The notes beneath the pieces were generated by a model. That model made no database searches. It saw only the letters and a program-made list of their open reading frames with translations, and was not told the origin of the DNA. A stretch of 6,281 nucleotides of DNA from Methanosarcinaceae archaeon (GTDB lineage: Archaea; Halobacteriota; Methanosarcinia; Methanosarcinales; Methanosarcinaceae), in assembly GCA_030594665.1 (NCBI GenBank), contig JAUVET010000091.1:1-6281 (forward strand), in the 5' to 3' direction. The position numbers and the translations under genes were made by a program. Positions 1-6,281 of the stretch are shown in pieces. Each line of letters begins with the position of its first letter. Positions within the stretch are counted from its first letter, which is position 1.

Positions 1-205
1 CGCGGGGTGCGAACTGGAAGCGAGCACGAAAGCCGCGCCCCAATTGCCTTTTTTGGTGCACTGAGCTCGCCGCCGTTTGAGTGCAGTCTCGATTGCAGGC
101 GGGCGTAAAGCAAGATAAGTAGACTCAGACCGAAGCAACAACCACGCCGGAGGCGGCGCATTCCACTGCCTCTGCCCACATGCGGGAGTGGCGACGTTTG
201 AAATT
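1..205. other. GC-rich segment of foreign character with an open minus-strand frame
   Basis: This block is visibly richer in G and C than the AT-rich DNA that follows. Read on the minus strand, one frame is open from about position 200 to position 1 and leaves the window. Its first ATG is at 161-159, giving at least 53 codons. The peptide is rich in Arg, Leu and Cys and has a short hydrophobic run (GLSLLILLYA) after a basic stretch (MRRLRRG). I recognise no family, and GC-rich DNA often has open frames by chance, so I do not call a gene. Short stems can be drawn: GGGGTGC at 4-10 with GCGCCCC at 35-41 (one G-U pair as RNA), and CGCCG/CGGCG at 145-149/154-158. They match no RNA family I know. 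The block ends where the truncated peptidase begins, so it may be an insertion or recombination product. Confidence 0.35.
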
Positions 206-217
206 TGAACGTGTATT

Positions 218-484
218 TTGCTTGGTGTTAACTGCGAGAGGGTGTGGGTGCTTGACCTGAAATACAGGTGGGGTTCCTGTACTTCAGACGGGAACTTAAA
301 CTTTCACTGGAAGACGGTATTGACACCAATGCCGATCGTTGATTATGTGGTTGTACATGAGCTCGTTCATCTGAAGGAGAAGAATCATACTCCGAAATTC
401 AGGGAGATGGTTGCTGCGGTTTTGCCGGATTATGGGAAGAGGAAGGAATGGTTGAGGATGAATGGGAATTGTTTGGAGGTTTAG
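218..484 (+). pseudogene. C-terminal fragment of a YgjP/SprT-like (DUF45) zinc metallopeptidase
   Basis: The 88 readable residues match the C-terminal catalytic part of the YgjP-like metallopeptidase family. Visible motifs are RWGSC at 17-21 followed by SDGNLNFHW, and the zinc site HELVH at 47-51 with a third His at 57 (HExxHxxxxxH). Family members are usually well over 200 residues, so the N-terminal half or more is missing. The frame is closed upstream by TGA at 206-208. The only start-like codon is a TTG at 218, with no Shine-Dalgarno sequence, and it falls inside what would be a helix of the intact protein. Homology seems to begin at about 215, exactly where the GC-rich block ends, so a rearrangement probably removed the 5' part. 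The family is often encoded beside type I restriction genes in prokaryotes; if that held here, the partners would lie to the left of the window. The zinc site is intact, so decay may be recent. A translated short protein cannot be excluded. Confidence 0.8.
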
Positions 485-502
485 CTTTGTTCGTTAATGA
501 CC

Positions 503-527
503 CCGGACTTCACTTCGCTAAGTCCGG
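503..527. repeat. Perfect 8-bp inverted repeat between convergent genes
   Basis: CCGGACTT at 503-510 and AAGTCCGG at 520-527 are perfect complements around a 9-base loop. The hairpin lies between the 3' ends of two convergent genes (peptidase fragment on +, ATPase on -), a sensible place for a transcript-end structure serving either strand. No T-run follows on either side, so a classical terminator is not shown. It could also be a copy of a dispersed intergenic repeat. Confidence 0.5.
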
Positions 528-607
528 AGCATCCATTGGTTGGAGGTCGGGTTATGAGGTATGTATGGACAGAGATGGGGTGGTGAATATGTGTTTGCTA
601 ATGTTGA

Positions 608-1978
608 TCACGGATTTCTCGTAACCGTTTCCAACATATTGAGGTCAATAAGCGTGACATCTTTGTCTATGATATTATCATTAAATCCACTCTTGCTGAT
701 TATCATGTAATGCTCGCGCCTTCCAGTTCCCCACTTTACTTTTTTCGCCTTTTCCTGGAGTTCAAGTAACGTTTTCACTCCAACTTTTCTAGTTGTGTAT
801 TTTATCTCACCGAATAGAATATCTCCGGTTTCTTCATTGAAAGCGACGATGTCAATCTCTGTACCTTTATCCCACCAGCTTCCGATTCTTGTATATTGTA
901 TGGGGCATAAGTCTCTGTTTTCTTTTAGGTGCTCGATCATGACCTGTTCGAATGTCTGACCTGAATATCTCTGGAAATCCGTTTTGATAACATTTAATAC
1001 ATAACCGATCTCTCCCATTTCGATATGTTCAATATATGGGAAAATGAACCTGAAATAGAATCTGAAGTAATTATCTTTTATTCGATAGATGCCTTTGCGG
1101 GATTTGAAGCTCTCTGTTATGGGAACCTGCCGCTCGATAATATCTAGATCCTGAAGTGTTGAGAGATATTTGCCAACTACGTCCTTTGTGATGCCTGTAT
1201 CATTCATTATTCTCCCGGTGGTGGTATTCCCAAATGCTATTGAGCGTATTATGGAAAAATAATATCTTGGTTCCCTTAGTTCTTCTCTGAGGATGAATTC
1301 AGCATCCTTGTGCAGGAATTGTTCTTTTCTTAACATTTTGTCTCTTATGGTTTCGAAAATGTTATTTTCATATTCTAATATATACGCTGGTGTCCCGCCG
1401 AACACTGCATATATTGCAAGTAGTTCTTCAAACCCGGCAGATGGAATAAAATCTTTCAGTCCTGAAAAACTCAGAGGTTGAAGTTTGAATTGTTTTGTTC
1501 GTCTCCCGTAAAGGGGGGAAGAATAGTTGAAGAAATGTCTCTCCATCATTCCTATTGATGAGCCGCAGATGAATAACTTGATGTCAGTATTTTTCAGTTG
1601 GTTATCCCAGTAATCTTGCATTATAGATGGCAAAGCAGGCTCTGACGACACCATATATGGAAACTCATCAAAAATTATAACTATACCTTTTTTCTCGGAA
1701 AAATAATGAAATGCTTCATCAAAATCCCTAAATGGGAACTTTGCAAGCCGCTTATCATCAAACTTTTCCGCAACAATTTTAGATAGCCTTAGTACCATAT
1801 CTTTCGGAGATTCAAATCTTCCCAGAAAATACACTGCATTTTTGTTGTCAATTAGCATTTGTTTCAGAAGTTCGGTCTTCCCCACCCTGCGCCTGCCGTA
1901 GAGTATGAAAAGTTCAGCTCTATCGCTGTCAAGTGTGTTTTTTAGGATTTCAAGCTCCTCTTTCCTGTTTACAAACAT
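608..1978 (-). CDS. Archaeal-type P-loop ATPase with C-terminal DUF234 nuclease-like domain
   Basis: The 456-residue protein has the layout of archaeal ATPase_2 family proteins with a DUF234 tail. Residues 1-4 (MFVN) and the following R-x-x-E-L stretch are the typical N-terminus. Walker A is GRRRVGKT at 28-35, and Walker B is IVIIFDEF at 99-106 with D104 and E105. A sensor-like strand, KLFICGSS, is at 134-141. The middle region, about 235-300, looks like a winged helix (TGRIMNDTGITKDVVGKYL). The C-terminal part carries IDIV at 375-378 and GEIK at 390-393, fitting a PD-(D/E)xK nuclease fold. The physiological role of this family is not established; genome defence or mobile-element functions are often suspected. 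I chose the ATG at 1978 because homology starts there and a purine-rich GAGAG lies 7 bases upstream. The frame stays open to 2164, but the extra residues look like translated regulatory repeats. The gene is monocistronic and convergent with the peptidase fragment. Confidence 0.88.
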   Translation of the reverse strand: MFVNRKEELEILKNTLDSDRAELFILYGRRRVGKTELLKQMLIDNKNAVYFLGRFESPKDMVLRLSKIVAEKFDDKRLAKFPFRDFDEAFHYFSEKKGIVIIFDEFPYMVSSEPALPSIMQDYWDNQLKNTDIKLFICGSSIGMMERHFFNYSSPLYGRRTKQFKLQPLSFSGLKDFIPSAGFEELLAIYAVFGGTPAYILEYENNIFETIRDKMLRKEQFLHKDAEFILREELREPRYYFSIIRSIAFGNTTTGRIMNDTGITKDVVGKYLSTLQDLDIIERQVPITESFKSRKGIYRIKDNYFRFYFRFIFPYIEHIEMGEIGYVLNVIKTDFQRYSGQTFEQVMIEHLKENRDLCPIQYTRIGSWWDKGTEIDIVAFNEETGDILFGEIKYTTRKVGVKTLLELQEKAKKVKWGTGRREHYMIISKSGFNDNIIDKDVTLIDLNMLETVTRNP

Positions 1979-2000
1979 ATTTAATCTCTCGTGTACTATT

Positions 2001-2029
2001 AAGTAAGTTACTTTATTATACTCCAGATA
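2001..2029. promoter_or_regulatory. Gene-proximal copy of 29-bp direct repeat with AAGTAA-G-TTACTT palindrome
   Basis: Positions 2001-2013 form a perfect palindrome with 6-bp arms around a central G. The similarity to the second copy at 2121-2149 runs on for 16 more bases through a TATA-like stretch and CCAGATA, with 3 mismatches in 29. Being directly downstream of the TATA box and about 22 bases before the start codon, it is a good candidate operator. Which regulator binds is unknown; the ATPase itself has a possible winged helix, so autoregulation is one option. Confidence 0.6.
2013..2020 (-). promoter_or_regulatory. Candidate TATA box of the DUF234 ATPase gene
   Basis: On the minus strand the sequence reads TATAATAA. 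Its downstream edge is 34 bases before the ATG at 1978, which would place the transcript start near 1988 and leave a leader of roughly ten bases. The box directly abuts the palindrome at 2001-2013, a classical position for a repressor that blocks RNA polymerase in archaea. No transcript data support it. Confidence 0.45.
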
Positions 2030-2051
2030 TTTAATCCTTAGGTTTTCTTGT

Positions 2052-2078
2052 AGTATATCAAGTATAACTTGATGTACT
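2052..2078. promoter_or_regulatory. Near-perfect 12-bp-arm palindrome between the two direct repeats
   Basis: Arms AGTATATCAAGT (2052-2063) and ACTTGATGTACT (2067-2078) are complementary except at one position, around the 3-base spacer ATA. The core ATCAAGT-ATA-ACTTGAT is perfect. It lies about midway between the two AAGTAAGTTACTT sites, which suggests a third protein-binding site or a cruciform/hairpin in the promoter region. It is too AT-rich and lacks the T-run expected of a terminator. Confidence 0.5.
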
Positions 2079-2120
2079 CGAGAAAATTCGACTATAGGGA
2101 AGATTTTGTTCTGCATTAGA

Positions 2121-2149
2121 AAGTAAGTTACTTTACAATACACCAGATA
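2121..2149. promoter_or_regulatory. Gene-distal copy of the 29-bp direct repeat
   Basis: This stretch repeats 2001-2029 with 3 mismatches, and the palindrome at 2121-2133 is identical. The start-to-start distance is exactly 120 bp. Its TATA-like part reads TATTGTAA on the minus strand and is a weaker box. An 8-bp inverted repeat also brackets the pair: GTACTATT at 1993-2000 and AATAGTAC at 2149-2156. This may be a second operator, or the remnant of a duplicated promoter. Confidence 0.55.
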
Positions 2150-2499
2150 ATAGTACTCACTTCAAATTCGAGGGTAACTGATACTATTCTGGAATAAAAA
2201 ACATGCTGTTGGACATGATTTAAATAATCCGAATGTACAATTAACCTTGGTAGGCGGCGTGTTCCTTTACCAATGATCGTAAGCTGATTACACAAAATCG
2301 CCTATTTTTGTATTCAATAGCCTTCGTGCATATTAACGAGCATGGTGTCAATATGCTTTGCATTCATGGAATTGTGGGAACGTGCGCGCTTCGCGCGGTA
2401 GTTGTATTGGTATTGGTGTTGGTATTTAGCATTAAATCACATATTTCATATTTACATAATCTTAACATTTAAATAGATCAATACTGTAAATGTATTAAC
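2150..2499. other. Noncoding stretch between divergent ATPase and vapBC genes
   Basis: No credible gene is seen on either strand in this AT-rich spacer. It holds three small structures. A perfect 7-bp inverted repeat, GCATATT (2328-2334) and AATATGC (2350-2356), has a 15-base loop. A GC-rich mini-hairpin, CGCGC-TTC-GCGCG, is at 2385-2397. A hexamer repeat at 2407-2424 reads TTGGTA, TTGGTG, TTGGTA. The last 35 bases carry the vapBC promoter. I see no tRNA, CRISPR array or IS end. Confidence 0.6.
2468..2475 (+). promoter_or_regulatory. Candidate TATA box of vapBC, leaderless spacing
   Basis: TTTAAATA ends 24 bases before the ATG at 2500, the usual distance from an archaeal TATA box to the transcript start, so the mRNA would be leaderless or nearly so. 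In agreement, no Shine-Dalgarno sequence precedes the ATG. A small inverted repeat, AATAC (2480-2484) and GTATT (2492-2496), lies over the expected start site and could be the autoregulatory operator of the antitoxin; this is weak on sequence alone. Confidence 0.5.
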
Positions 2500-2739
2500 A
2501 TGGGAACGATGACAATAAGCATAGACAATGACGTTGAACAACAGTTCAGGGCACTTGCACAGAAAATATACTCTAAGAAGAAAGGTTATCTTGGAAATGC
2601 TGTGACTTTGGCTATGAAGAAATGGATTGACGAAATGACGCAAAAGCAGATATCGGAAAGGGAATTAAAATTACTTGAAAATGGGTTCGAGATGGGGAAA
2701 TTCAAATTCAAATCAAGGGAAGAGCTGTATGAAAGATGA
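2500..2739 (+). CDS. vapB: VapB-type antitoxin, ribbon-helix-helix-like
   Basis: This 79-residue protein fits a CopG/ribbon-helix-helix antitoxin. A beta strand, MTISIDND (4-11), is followed by two predicted helices, about 11-22 and 30-46, separated by a basic turn (SKKKGY). The C-terminal tail, GFEMGKFKFKSREELYER, is the kind of segment with which VapB antitoxins wrap a PIN toxin and block its active site. The toxin gene follows with an 11-bp overlap in another frame, the standard translationally coupled arrangement. As in other such systems, the antitoxin probably represses its own promoter, alone or in complex with the toxin. The start at 2500 was taken because the TATA spacing suits a leaderless mRNA; the ATG at 2509 (residue 4) is an alternative. 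Confidence 0.85.
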   Translation: MGTMTISIDNDVEQQFRALAQKIYSKKKGYLGNAVTLAMKKWIDEMTQKQISERELKLLENGFEMGKFKFKSREELYER

Positions 2740-3163
2740 TGTATTTCTTGTAGATACCAACATCCTTGTATATTCCTATGATGCAAGTGAACCGGATAAA
2801 CAAAGTATCTGTAGTGCATTGTTGAAAAAATGCTGGGCGCAGGAGACGTCTTATGCCATCGCACTCCAGAATCTTTCTGAGTTTTATGTTGTCGTTACAA
2901 AAAAAATAGAACACCCTTTATCAAAAGAAACTGCGAAAAAGATCATAAATGATATTATTGAATTTAACAACTGGCAGGTTTTAGAACTCAATGAAACCTC
3001 AGTAATTGCAGCCATTGATCTATCTATAAAATATAACATTCATTACTGGGATGCAATATTGTGTGCAACCATGAAACAAAACGGGATTATGAATGTATTT
3101 ACAGAGAATACAAAGGAATTTGGAAAAATTCCATGGATAACAGCCGTGAATCCATTTATCTGA
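2729..3163 (+). CDS. vapC: VapC-type PIN-domain ribonuclease toxin
   Basis: The 144-residue product is a single PIN domain, the normal size for VapC. Acidic active-site positions are visible: D9 in LVDTN, E51 in LQNLSEFY and D108 in HYWDAILCATM. The fourth site, where many VapCs have TxD or TED, reads FTENTKEF here, with E126-N127 in place of the more usual D. VapC toxins are Mg-dependent endoribonucleases that cut tRNA or rRNA and stop translation until neutralised by their antitoxin; the target here cannot be told. The start at 2729 gives the canonical PIN N-terminus (MKDDVFLVDTN) and overlaps the antitoxin by 11 bp. A purine-rich AAGGGAAGAG lies just upstream. The in-frame ATG at 2675 would add 18 residues unlike any PIN protein. 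Confidence 0.92.
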   Translation: MKDDVFLVDTNILVYSYDASEPDKQSICSALLKKCWAQETSYAIALQNLSEFYVVVTKKIEHPLSKETAKKIINDIIEFNNWQVLELNETSVIAAIDLSIKYNIHYWDAILCATMKQNGIMNVFTENTKEFGKIPWITAVNPFI

Positions 3164-3215
3164 TGTAACAGAGTATGCAAATGTGTTATTTGTTAGATAG
3201 AAGTTCGTTCTTATT

Positions 3216-3243
3216 CTCTGCGCCCCTCTGCGCCCCTCTGCGG
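3216..3243. repeat. CTCTGCGCCC tandem repeat, 2.8 units
   Basis: Two full 10-bp units (3216-3225, 3226-3235) are followed by a partial CTCTGCGG. From general experience, CTCTGCGCC/CTCTGCGGTG strings recur in intergenic DNA of many unrelated bacteria and archaea and produce spurious frames rich in EGRRGAQR-like residues. One such minus-strand frame occurs here and is not a gene. The function of the string is unknown. It is too short and lacks unique spacers, so it is not a CRISPR array. Confidence 0.8.
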
Positions 3244-3290
3244 TGATCATCTTCATCAGAATAACAGAATTTTGGAACTGCGTCCTTAGA

Positions 3291-3304
3291 CCGAAACTAA
3301 TATC
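3291..3304 (+). promoter_or_regulatory. Candidate BRE/TATA promoter of nmd3
   Basis: CCGAAA (3291-3296), a purine-rich BRE-like sequence, is followed by CTAATATC (3297-3304). The box ends 24 bases before the ATG at 3329, and no Shine-Dalgarno sequence is present, so a leaderless transcript is likely. The TATA part lies within or beside the right arm of the inverted-repeat unit at 3190-3310. Confidence 0.5.
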
Positions 3305-3328
3305 TAACAACTTCTACAATGACCCACA

Positions 3329-4381
3329 ATGAATTCCACTCCATGCCCAAAATGCGGAAAAGAGACTGAAAAACTCTACGATAACGTTTGTAAAGACTGC
3401 TTTTTTGAAAATATCGTACTGGCAGAACTGCCTCTGGTGCATCATGCAAAAACATGCCAAAAATGCGGCGCACGTTTTCATAGGGGCAAATGGGTGAATG
3501 TAGGCAATGTGGAAGACATTGTGATACAAACCGTAGAGGATGCCCTGTCCGTCCATAACCTTGCGGAGAACATAGAGATCTATGTCGAACCGCGTGAACT
3601 AACGCCATACATGTACCGCGTGCGCGTGGAGGTTGATGCGCTTGTCAAAGATGAGCCCGTACATCAGGAACTCAACACCGAGGTGCGTATTGTTCGCGAG
3701 GCATGTGATATGTGCAGCAGGATAGCCGGCGGCTATTTTGAAGGGATAATACAGATACGTGCAACCAACAGGGTTCCGACAAGTGATGAAAAAATGAGGT
3801 GCATCGACATCGCGAACGAAGTTGTGCGCAGGATGCAGAACAAAGGCGACAGACTTGCATTCATAACAGATTCACTTGATCTTAAGGACGGGGCTGACCT
3901 ATACCTTGGTTCAAACAATTCAGGTCGGCACATATGCCGTGCGATAATCACAGAAATGGGGGGCAGTTTTTCCGAATCTCCGACACTGTTCGGACAAAAA
4001 GATGGCAAAGACATCTACAGGATAACATTTTCAATGCGATTGCCTGAATTCATGTCAGGTGACATCATTTACTTAAAGGGCAAGGTCATTCAGGTAAAAA
4101 ATTCCGGTAAACGAACAGTCGGAATTGACATGTCAAACGGTTCAAGATTCATTGCAACACCGGACGAGATGAAAGGTGCTGCTCGTATTGCAAATATGGA
4201 TGATGCGGTAATGGCTGTGCTGGTTGCAGTTGAAGATGATGCCGTCATGGTGCTTGACCCGACCACTTATGAAACGGTGACGATCAAAAAACCTGTATCC
4301 TTTACGGCACAGTCAGGTAGTGAGATACCGGTAATCAAAACAGAATACGGGCTGTTTGCCCTGTCCGGTGAAAACACATAA
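3329..4381 (+). CDS. nmd3: NMD3 family 60S/50S subunit maturation protein
   Basis: The 350-residue protein matches archaeal NMD3, an adaptor that binds the large ribosomal subunit; in eukaryotes the homologue also carries pre-60S subunits out of the nucleus. The N-terminal zinc-binding region shows four CxxC pairs: C6-C9, C21-C24, C43-C46 and C126-C129. Family stretches follow: GGYFEGIIQIR (134-144), LGSNNSGRHI (193-202), and a C-terminal part with an OB/SH3-like look (about 245-345). The eukaryotic C-terminal export tail is absent, as expected in archaea, where the role is presumably in ribosome assembly or quality control. The ATG at 3329 gives the natural N-terminus with the first zinc pair. 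The ATP-grasp gene starts 19 bases after the stop, so the two are probably co-transcribed. Confidence 0.93.
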   Translation: MNSTPCPKCGKETEKLYDNVCKDCFFENIVLAELPLVHHAKTCQKCGARFHRGKWVNVGNVEDIVIQTVEDALSVHNLAENIEIYVEPRELTPYMYRVRVEVDALVKDEPVHQELNTEVRIVREACDMCSRIAGGYFEGIIQIRATNRVPTSDEKMRCIDIANEVVRRMQNKGDRLAFITDSLDLKDGADLYLGSNNSGRHICRAIITEMGGSFSESPTLFGQKDGKDIYRITFSMRLPEFMSGDIIYLKGKVIQVKNSGKRTVGIDMSNGSRFIATPDEMKGAARIANMDDAVMAVLVAVEDDAVMVLDPTTYETVTIKKPVSFTAQSGSEIPVIKTEYGLFALSGENT

Positions 4382-4400
4382 GAATTCATTGTGCGGAAAA

Positions 4401-5663
4401 ATGAAAAGCATGCAAGATATTTTAGTGATCGGATACAGTACCCGTAATATTGTTTGTTCTGCCAGACGAACCGGATATAATGTCTGTTCCATTGATGCAT
4501 TTACTGATTCTGACCTTGTGGAATGCGCTGTTGCAGCAAAAGTGTTCGACCTTGGTGAGACAGTGGACGTAAAGGACATCAGTCGCGAGAAAATAGTAGA
4601 ACTGATCGATGGTTTTAGAGTGGACTTCGATGCCATTGTATTGGGTTCCGGTTTTGAGATGATGGATCTGACCGATCTTCCATGCCCGATATTGAATAAC
4701 TCTCCCGGTGTCATGCAGGAAGTTTCCGACAAGGAAAAGTTGGCAAAGAAACTCGCTTCAATGGATATGCCGCACCCACATACATATCATAGAAACAATA
4801 TCGATCCTATCAGTTATCCGGTCATGGTAAAACCAAAATGTGCAGGCGGTGGAATATTCAATCGGGTGGCAAGGGATGTGGGTGAACTGAACGCATATTT
4901 TGATGAAATATCAAGTATGGGTGTAGGCGTGGGCGTGGGTGCGGATGTGGGTATAGGTGCAGATATGGGTGGTATAGGTGAGGGAGTAAGCGCGGGTATA
5001 GATAGGGATCTTGGAATCAGTGTGGATGACATGCTAATTCAGGAATTTGTATCCGGCGTGCCTGTGAGTGTTTCTGTGATATCGACAAAACAAAACGCGG
5101 TCGCAGTTGCTGTAAATGAACAGATGATAGGCGTGCCGTGGCTCACAGGACTGCCGTTCGCATATTGCGGCAACATCACACCATACGAAACACCTTACGC
5201 AAAAAAGTTGTGCGGGGTTTCGGAGGAACTGATCCTAAAACTTGGTCTGGTTGGCTCAAATGGTGTTGATTTCATGTTGACTGATACTGGTCCTGTCATC
5301 ATTGAGGTCAATGCAAGATTTCAGGGTAGCATGGATAGCGTGGAACTTGCAACCGGAATCAATTTGTTCGATGCTCATGTTAAAGCATTTACAGGTGAAC
5401 TTTCACAGGAACTGAAAACGCGCCCTGTGGCAAAGCAGTTTGCAGCGCGTGCGGTTGTATATGCTAAAAATCGTGTGGTAATCGATGAACAGGCAATGGA
5501 TGGATTACACAAGGAACCTGTTACGGATATTCCGAATATCGGGTATCTGGCGGATGTGAACGAACCTGTAACATCAATCCTGTGTACTGAAAAGACGCGA
5601 GAGGGTGTTATGGCGAATGTTAAAAAAAGTGTGTGTAATATACGTGATATTATAGACAAATAA
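4401..5663 (+). CDS. ATP-grasp ligase of unknown substrate (COG2232-like)
   Basis: With the start at 4401 the protein has 420 residues. It opens with a Rossmann-like pre-ATP-grasp part (DILVIGYSTRN, then IDAF). The ATP-grasp region shows VMVKPKCAGGGIFNRV (141-156), the lysine plus glycine-rich phosphate loop. It then has IQEFVSGVPVSVSV (213-226), and the metal site GPVIIEVNARFQGS (297-310) with E302 and N304. Such enzymes form amide or thioester bonds through an acyl-phosphate; the substrate here is unknown. Between the glycine loop and the IQEF strand sits a glycine-rich segment (174-206) encoded by a short-period repeat. GCGGAAAA just upstream of 4401 is a weak Shine-Dalgarno sequence. The ATG at 4410 is an alternative, and the in-frame ATG at 4356 would overlap nmd3 by 26 bases and precedes no family-like sequence. 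It follows nmd3 closely, hinting at a link to ribosome or information-processing functions, which is inference. Confidence 0.87.
   Translation: MKSMQDILVIGYSTRNIVCSARRTGYNVCSIDAFTDSDLVECAVAAKVFDLGETVDVKDISREKIVELIDGFRVDFDAIVLGSGFEMMDLTDLPCPILNNSPGVMQEVSDKEKLAKKLASMDMPHPHTYHRNNIDPISYPVMVKPKCAGGGIFNRVARDVGELNAYFDEISSMGVGVGVGADVGIGADMGGIGEGVSAGIDRDLGISVDDMLIQEFVSGVPVSVSVISTKQNAVAVAVNEQMIGVPWLTGLPFAYCGNITPYETPYAKKLCGVSEELILKLGLVGSNGVDFMLTDTGPVIIEVNARFQGSMDSVELATGINLFDAHVKAFTGELSQELKTRPVAKQFAARAVVYAKNRVVIDEQAMDGLHKEPVTDIPNIGYLADVNEPVTSILCTEKTREGVMANVKKSVCNIRDIIDK
4920..5009 (+). repeat. In-frame G-rich 6-bp-period repeat inside the ATP-grasp gene
   Basis: The coding strand alternates glycine codons (GGT/GGC) with GTN, GCN, ATA or GAT codons, giving a degenerate hexamer repeat of the GTGGGY type. 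The product is an alternating stretch such as GVGVGVGADVGIGADMGG. The unit is two codons long, so gain or loss of units keeps the frame. A related but different TTGGTA hexamer repeat occurs in the spacer at 2407-2424. Confidence 0.8.
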
Positions 5664-5686
5664 TAAGTTTGATGTTAAGCGAATAA

Positions 5687-5702
5687 CCAAAAATTAATAT
5701 TA
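5687..5702 (+). promoter_or_regulatory. Candidate BRE/TATA promoter of tfe
   Basis: CCAAAAA (5687-5693) followed by TTAATATTA (5694-5702) resembles an archaeal BRE plus TATA box in the 81-base gap after the ATP-grasp gene. Transcription would start near 5725 and leave a short leader that includes the Shine-Dalgarno sequence. Read-through from the upstream operon remains possible. Confidence 0.5.
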
Positions 5703-5731
5703 CAATACATTACATTAGGTGTGTGACTCAC

Positions 5732-5738
5732 GAGGTGA
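5732..5738 (+). promoter_or_regulatory. Strong Shine-Dalgarno sequence fixing the TTG start of tfe
   Basis: GAGGTGA complements the archaeal 16S 3' end and stands 6 bases before TTG at 5745. The last three bases, TGA (5736-5738), close the frame upstream, so no earlier in-frame start is available. The preceding TCAC (5728-5731) could pair with GTGA (5735-5738) and partly mask the site; it is also half of the small palindrome GTGA-C-TCAC (5723-5731). Confidence 0.75.
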
Positions 5739-5744
5739 ATATTT

Positions 5745-6239
5745 TTGATTGATTTAAATGATCAAGTTGTCCGGGGATATCTTACACGACTTGTAGGCGA
5801 AGATGGTTTGGTTATGATCGAACGGATGCCTGAAGGCGAAGTAACGGATGAACAGATAGCAGAGGCAACTGAGGTTCTGTTAAATGTTGTCAGGCGAACT
5901 CTTTTCATAATGTCTGAGAACAAACTTGCAATATGCAGGCGGGAACGTGATTCCAATAGTGGTTGGCTTACGTACCTGTGGCATCTGGACATGACCGACA
6001 TTGAACCGCAATTGGCAAAAGAAAAGAAGAGATTGACCAAGAATCTTGAACTACGTCTTGATTTTGAAAAGGATAATGTATTTTATGTCTGCCCGGATGG
6101 ATGTGTAAGAATGTTTTTCACAGATGCGGCAGAAAATGAATTCCTTTGTCCGTTGTGTGGTGAAGACCTGATATTCCAGGATAATGAAGATTTTACGGCG
6201 GCTCTGGAAAAACGCATTGCGAGTCTAAGTGAAAAGTAG
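5745..6239 (+). CDS. tfe: Transcription factor E (TFE, TFIIE-alpha homologue)
   Basis: This 164-residue protein matches archaeal TFE, which joins the TBP-TFB-RNA polymerase complex and helps open promoter DNA. An N-terminal winged helix spans roughly residues 5-85 and includes the family signature GWLTYLWHLD (73-82). A helical linker (about 86-108) leads to a zinc ribbon with C116, C120, C135 and C138 (YVCPDGC and FLCPLCGE). The length is normal for the family. The start is a TTG, chosen because a strong Shine-Dalgarno sequence lies 6 bases before it, an in-frame stop lies just upstream, and the next ATG would remove part of the winged helix. A weak start codon may keep expression low. It is on the same strand as nmd3 and the ATP-grasp gene but 81 bases downstream, with its own likely promoter. 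Confidence 0.95.
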   Translation: MIDLNDQVVRGYLTRLVGEDGLVMIERMPEGEVTDEQIAEATEVLLNVVRRTLFIMSENKLAICRRERDSNSGWLTYLWHLDMTDIEPQLAKEKKRLTKNLELRLDFEKDNVFYVCPDGCVRMFFTDAAENEFLCPLCGEDLIFQDNEDFTAALEKRIASLSEK

Positions 6240-6281
6240 GAAATATGTTCCTGTGATCAACATTACATGATCCGGGCTATA

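Larger units (their letters stand above)
3190..3310. repeat. 121-bp unit bounded by imperfect terminal inverted repeats
   Basis: TTGTTAGATA at 3190-3199 and TATCTAACAA at 3301-3310 are perfect 10-bp complements. With one gap the match continues inward to 3213 on the left and 3286 on the right, about 20 of 25 aligned columns. The interior holds the CTCTGCG tandem repeat and no reading frame of note. Size and design resemble a miniature inverted-repeat element. No target-site duplication is evident, and there is only one copy in the window. The right arm overlaps the predicted nmd3 TATA box. Confidence 0.5.

Overview
The window looks like a stretch of euryarchaeal chromosome, most plausibly from a methanogen-related lineage such as Methanosarcinales. 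This rests on three points. It carries two archaeal/eukaryotic information-processing genes, nmd3 and transcription factor E. The Shine-Dalgarno sequence before tfe, GAGGTGA, matches the archaeal 16S 3' end. AT-rich TATA-like boxes lie at archaeal promoter distances, two of them at spacings that imply leaderless mRNAs. The lineage below Euryarchaeota is an inference from gene content and codon style, not a proof.

Layout. (1) Positions 1-205 are conspicuously GC-rich, unlike the rest, and have an open minus-strand frame leaving the window. (2) Abutting it is the C-terminal third or so of a YgjP/SprT-like zinc metallopeptidase gene (218-484, +), cut off at its 5' side. (3) An 8-bp inverted repeat separates it from a convergent DUF234-type ATPase gene (608-1978, -). 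That gene has an elaborate upstream region: two near-identical 29-bp direct repeats, each with the palindrome AAGTAA-G-TTACTT, and a larger near-perfect palindrome between them. (4) A 350-bp noncoding stretch with small repeats leads to a VapBC-type toxin-antitoxin pair (2500-3163, +). (5) A compact 121-bp unit bounded by about 25-bp imperfect inverted repeats, with a CTCTGCGCCC tandem repeat inside, sits between vapC and nmd3. (6) The conserved right half holds nmd3 (3329-4381), an ATP-grasp ligase gene (4401-5663) and tfe (5745-6239), all on the + strand.

How it works together. The left half (1-3310) is accessory DNA: a truncated gene, an ATPase/nuclease-like gene with what looks like tight regulation, a toxin-antitoxin module and small repeat elements. 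The right half is core information processing: NMD3 for large ribosomal subunit maturation and TFE for transcription initiation. Between them is an uncharacterised ATP-grasp enzyme that carries a glycine-rich insertion encoded by a hexanucleotide-like repeat. nmd3 and the ATP-grasp gene are 19 bases apart and probably co-transcribed; tfe appears to have its own promoter.

I did not find a large new system. The most interesting signals are the double-operator architecture of the DUF234 ATPase gene, the inverted-repeat unit whose right arm overlaps the predicted nmd3 promoter, and the repeat-encoded insertion in the ATP-grasp enzyme.
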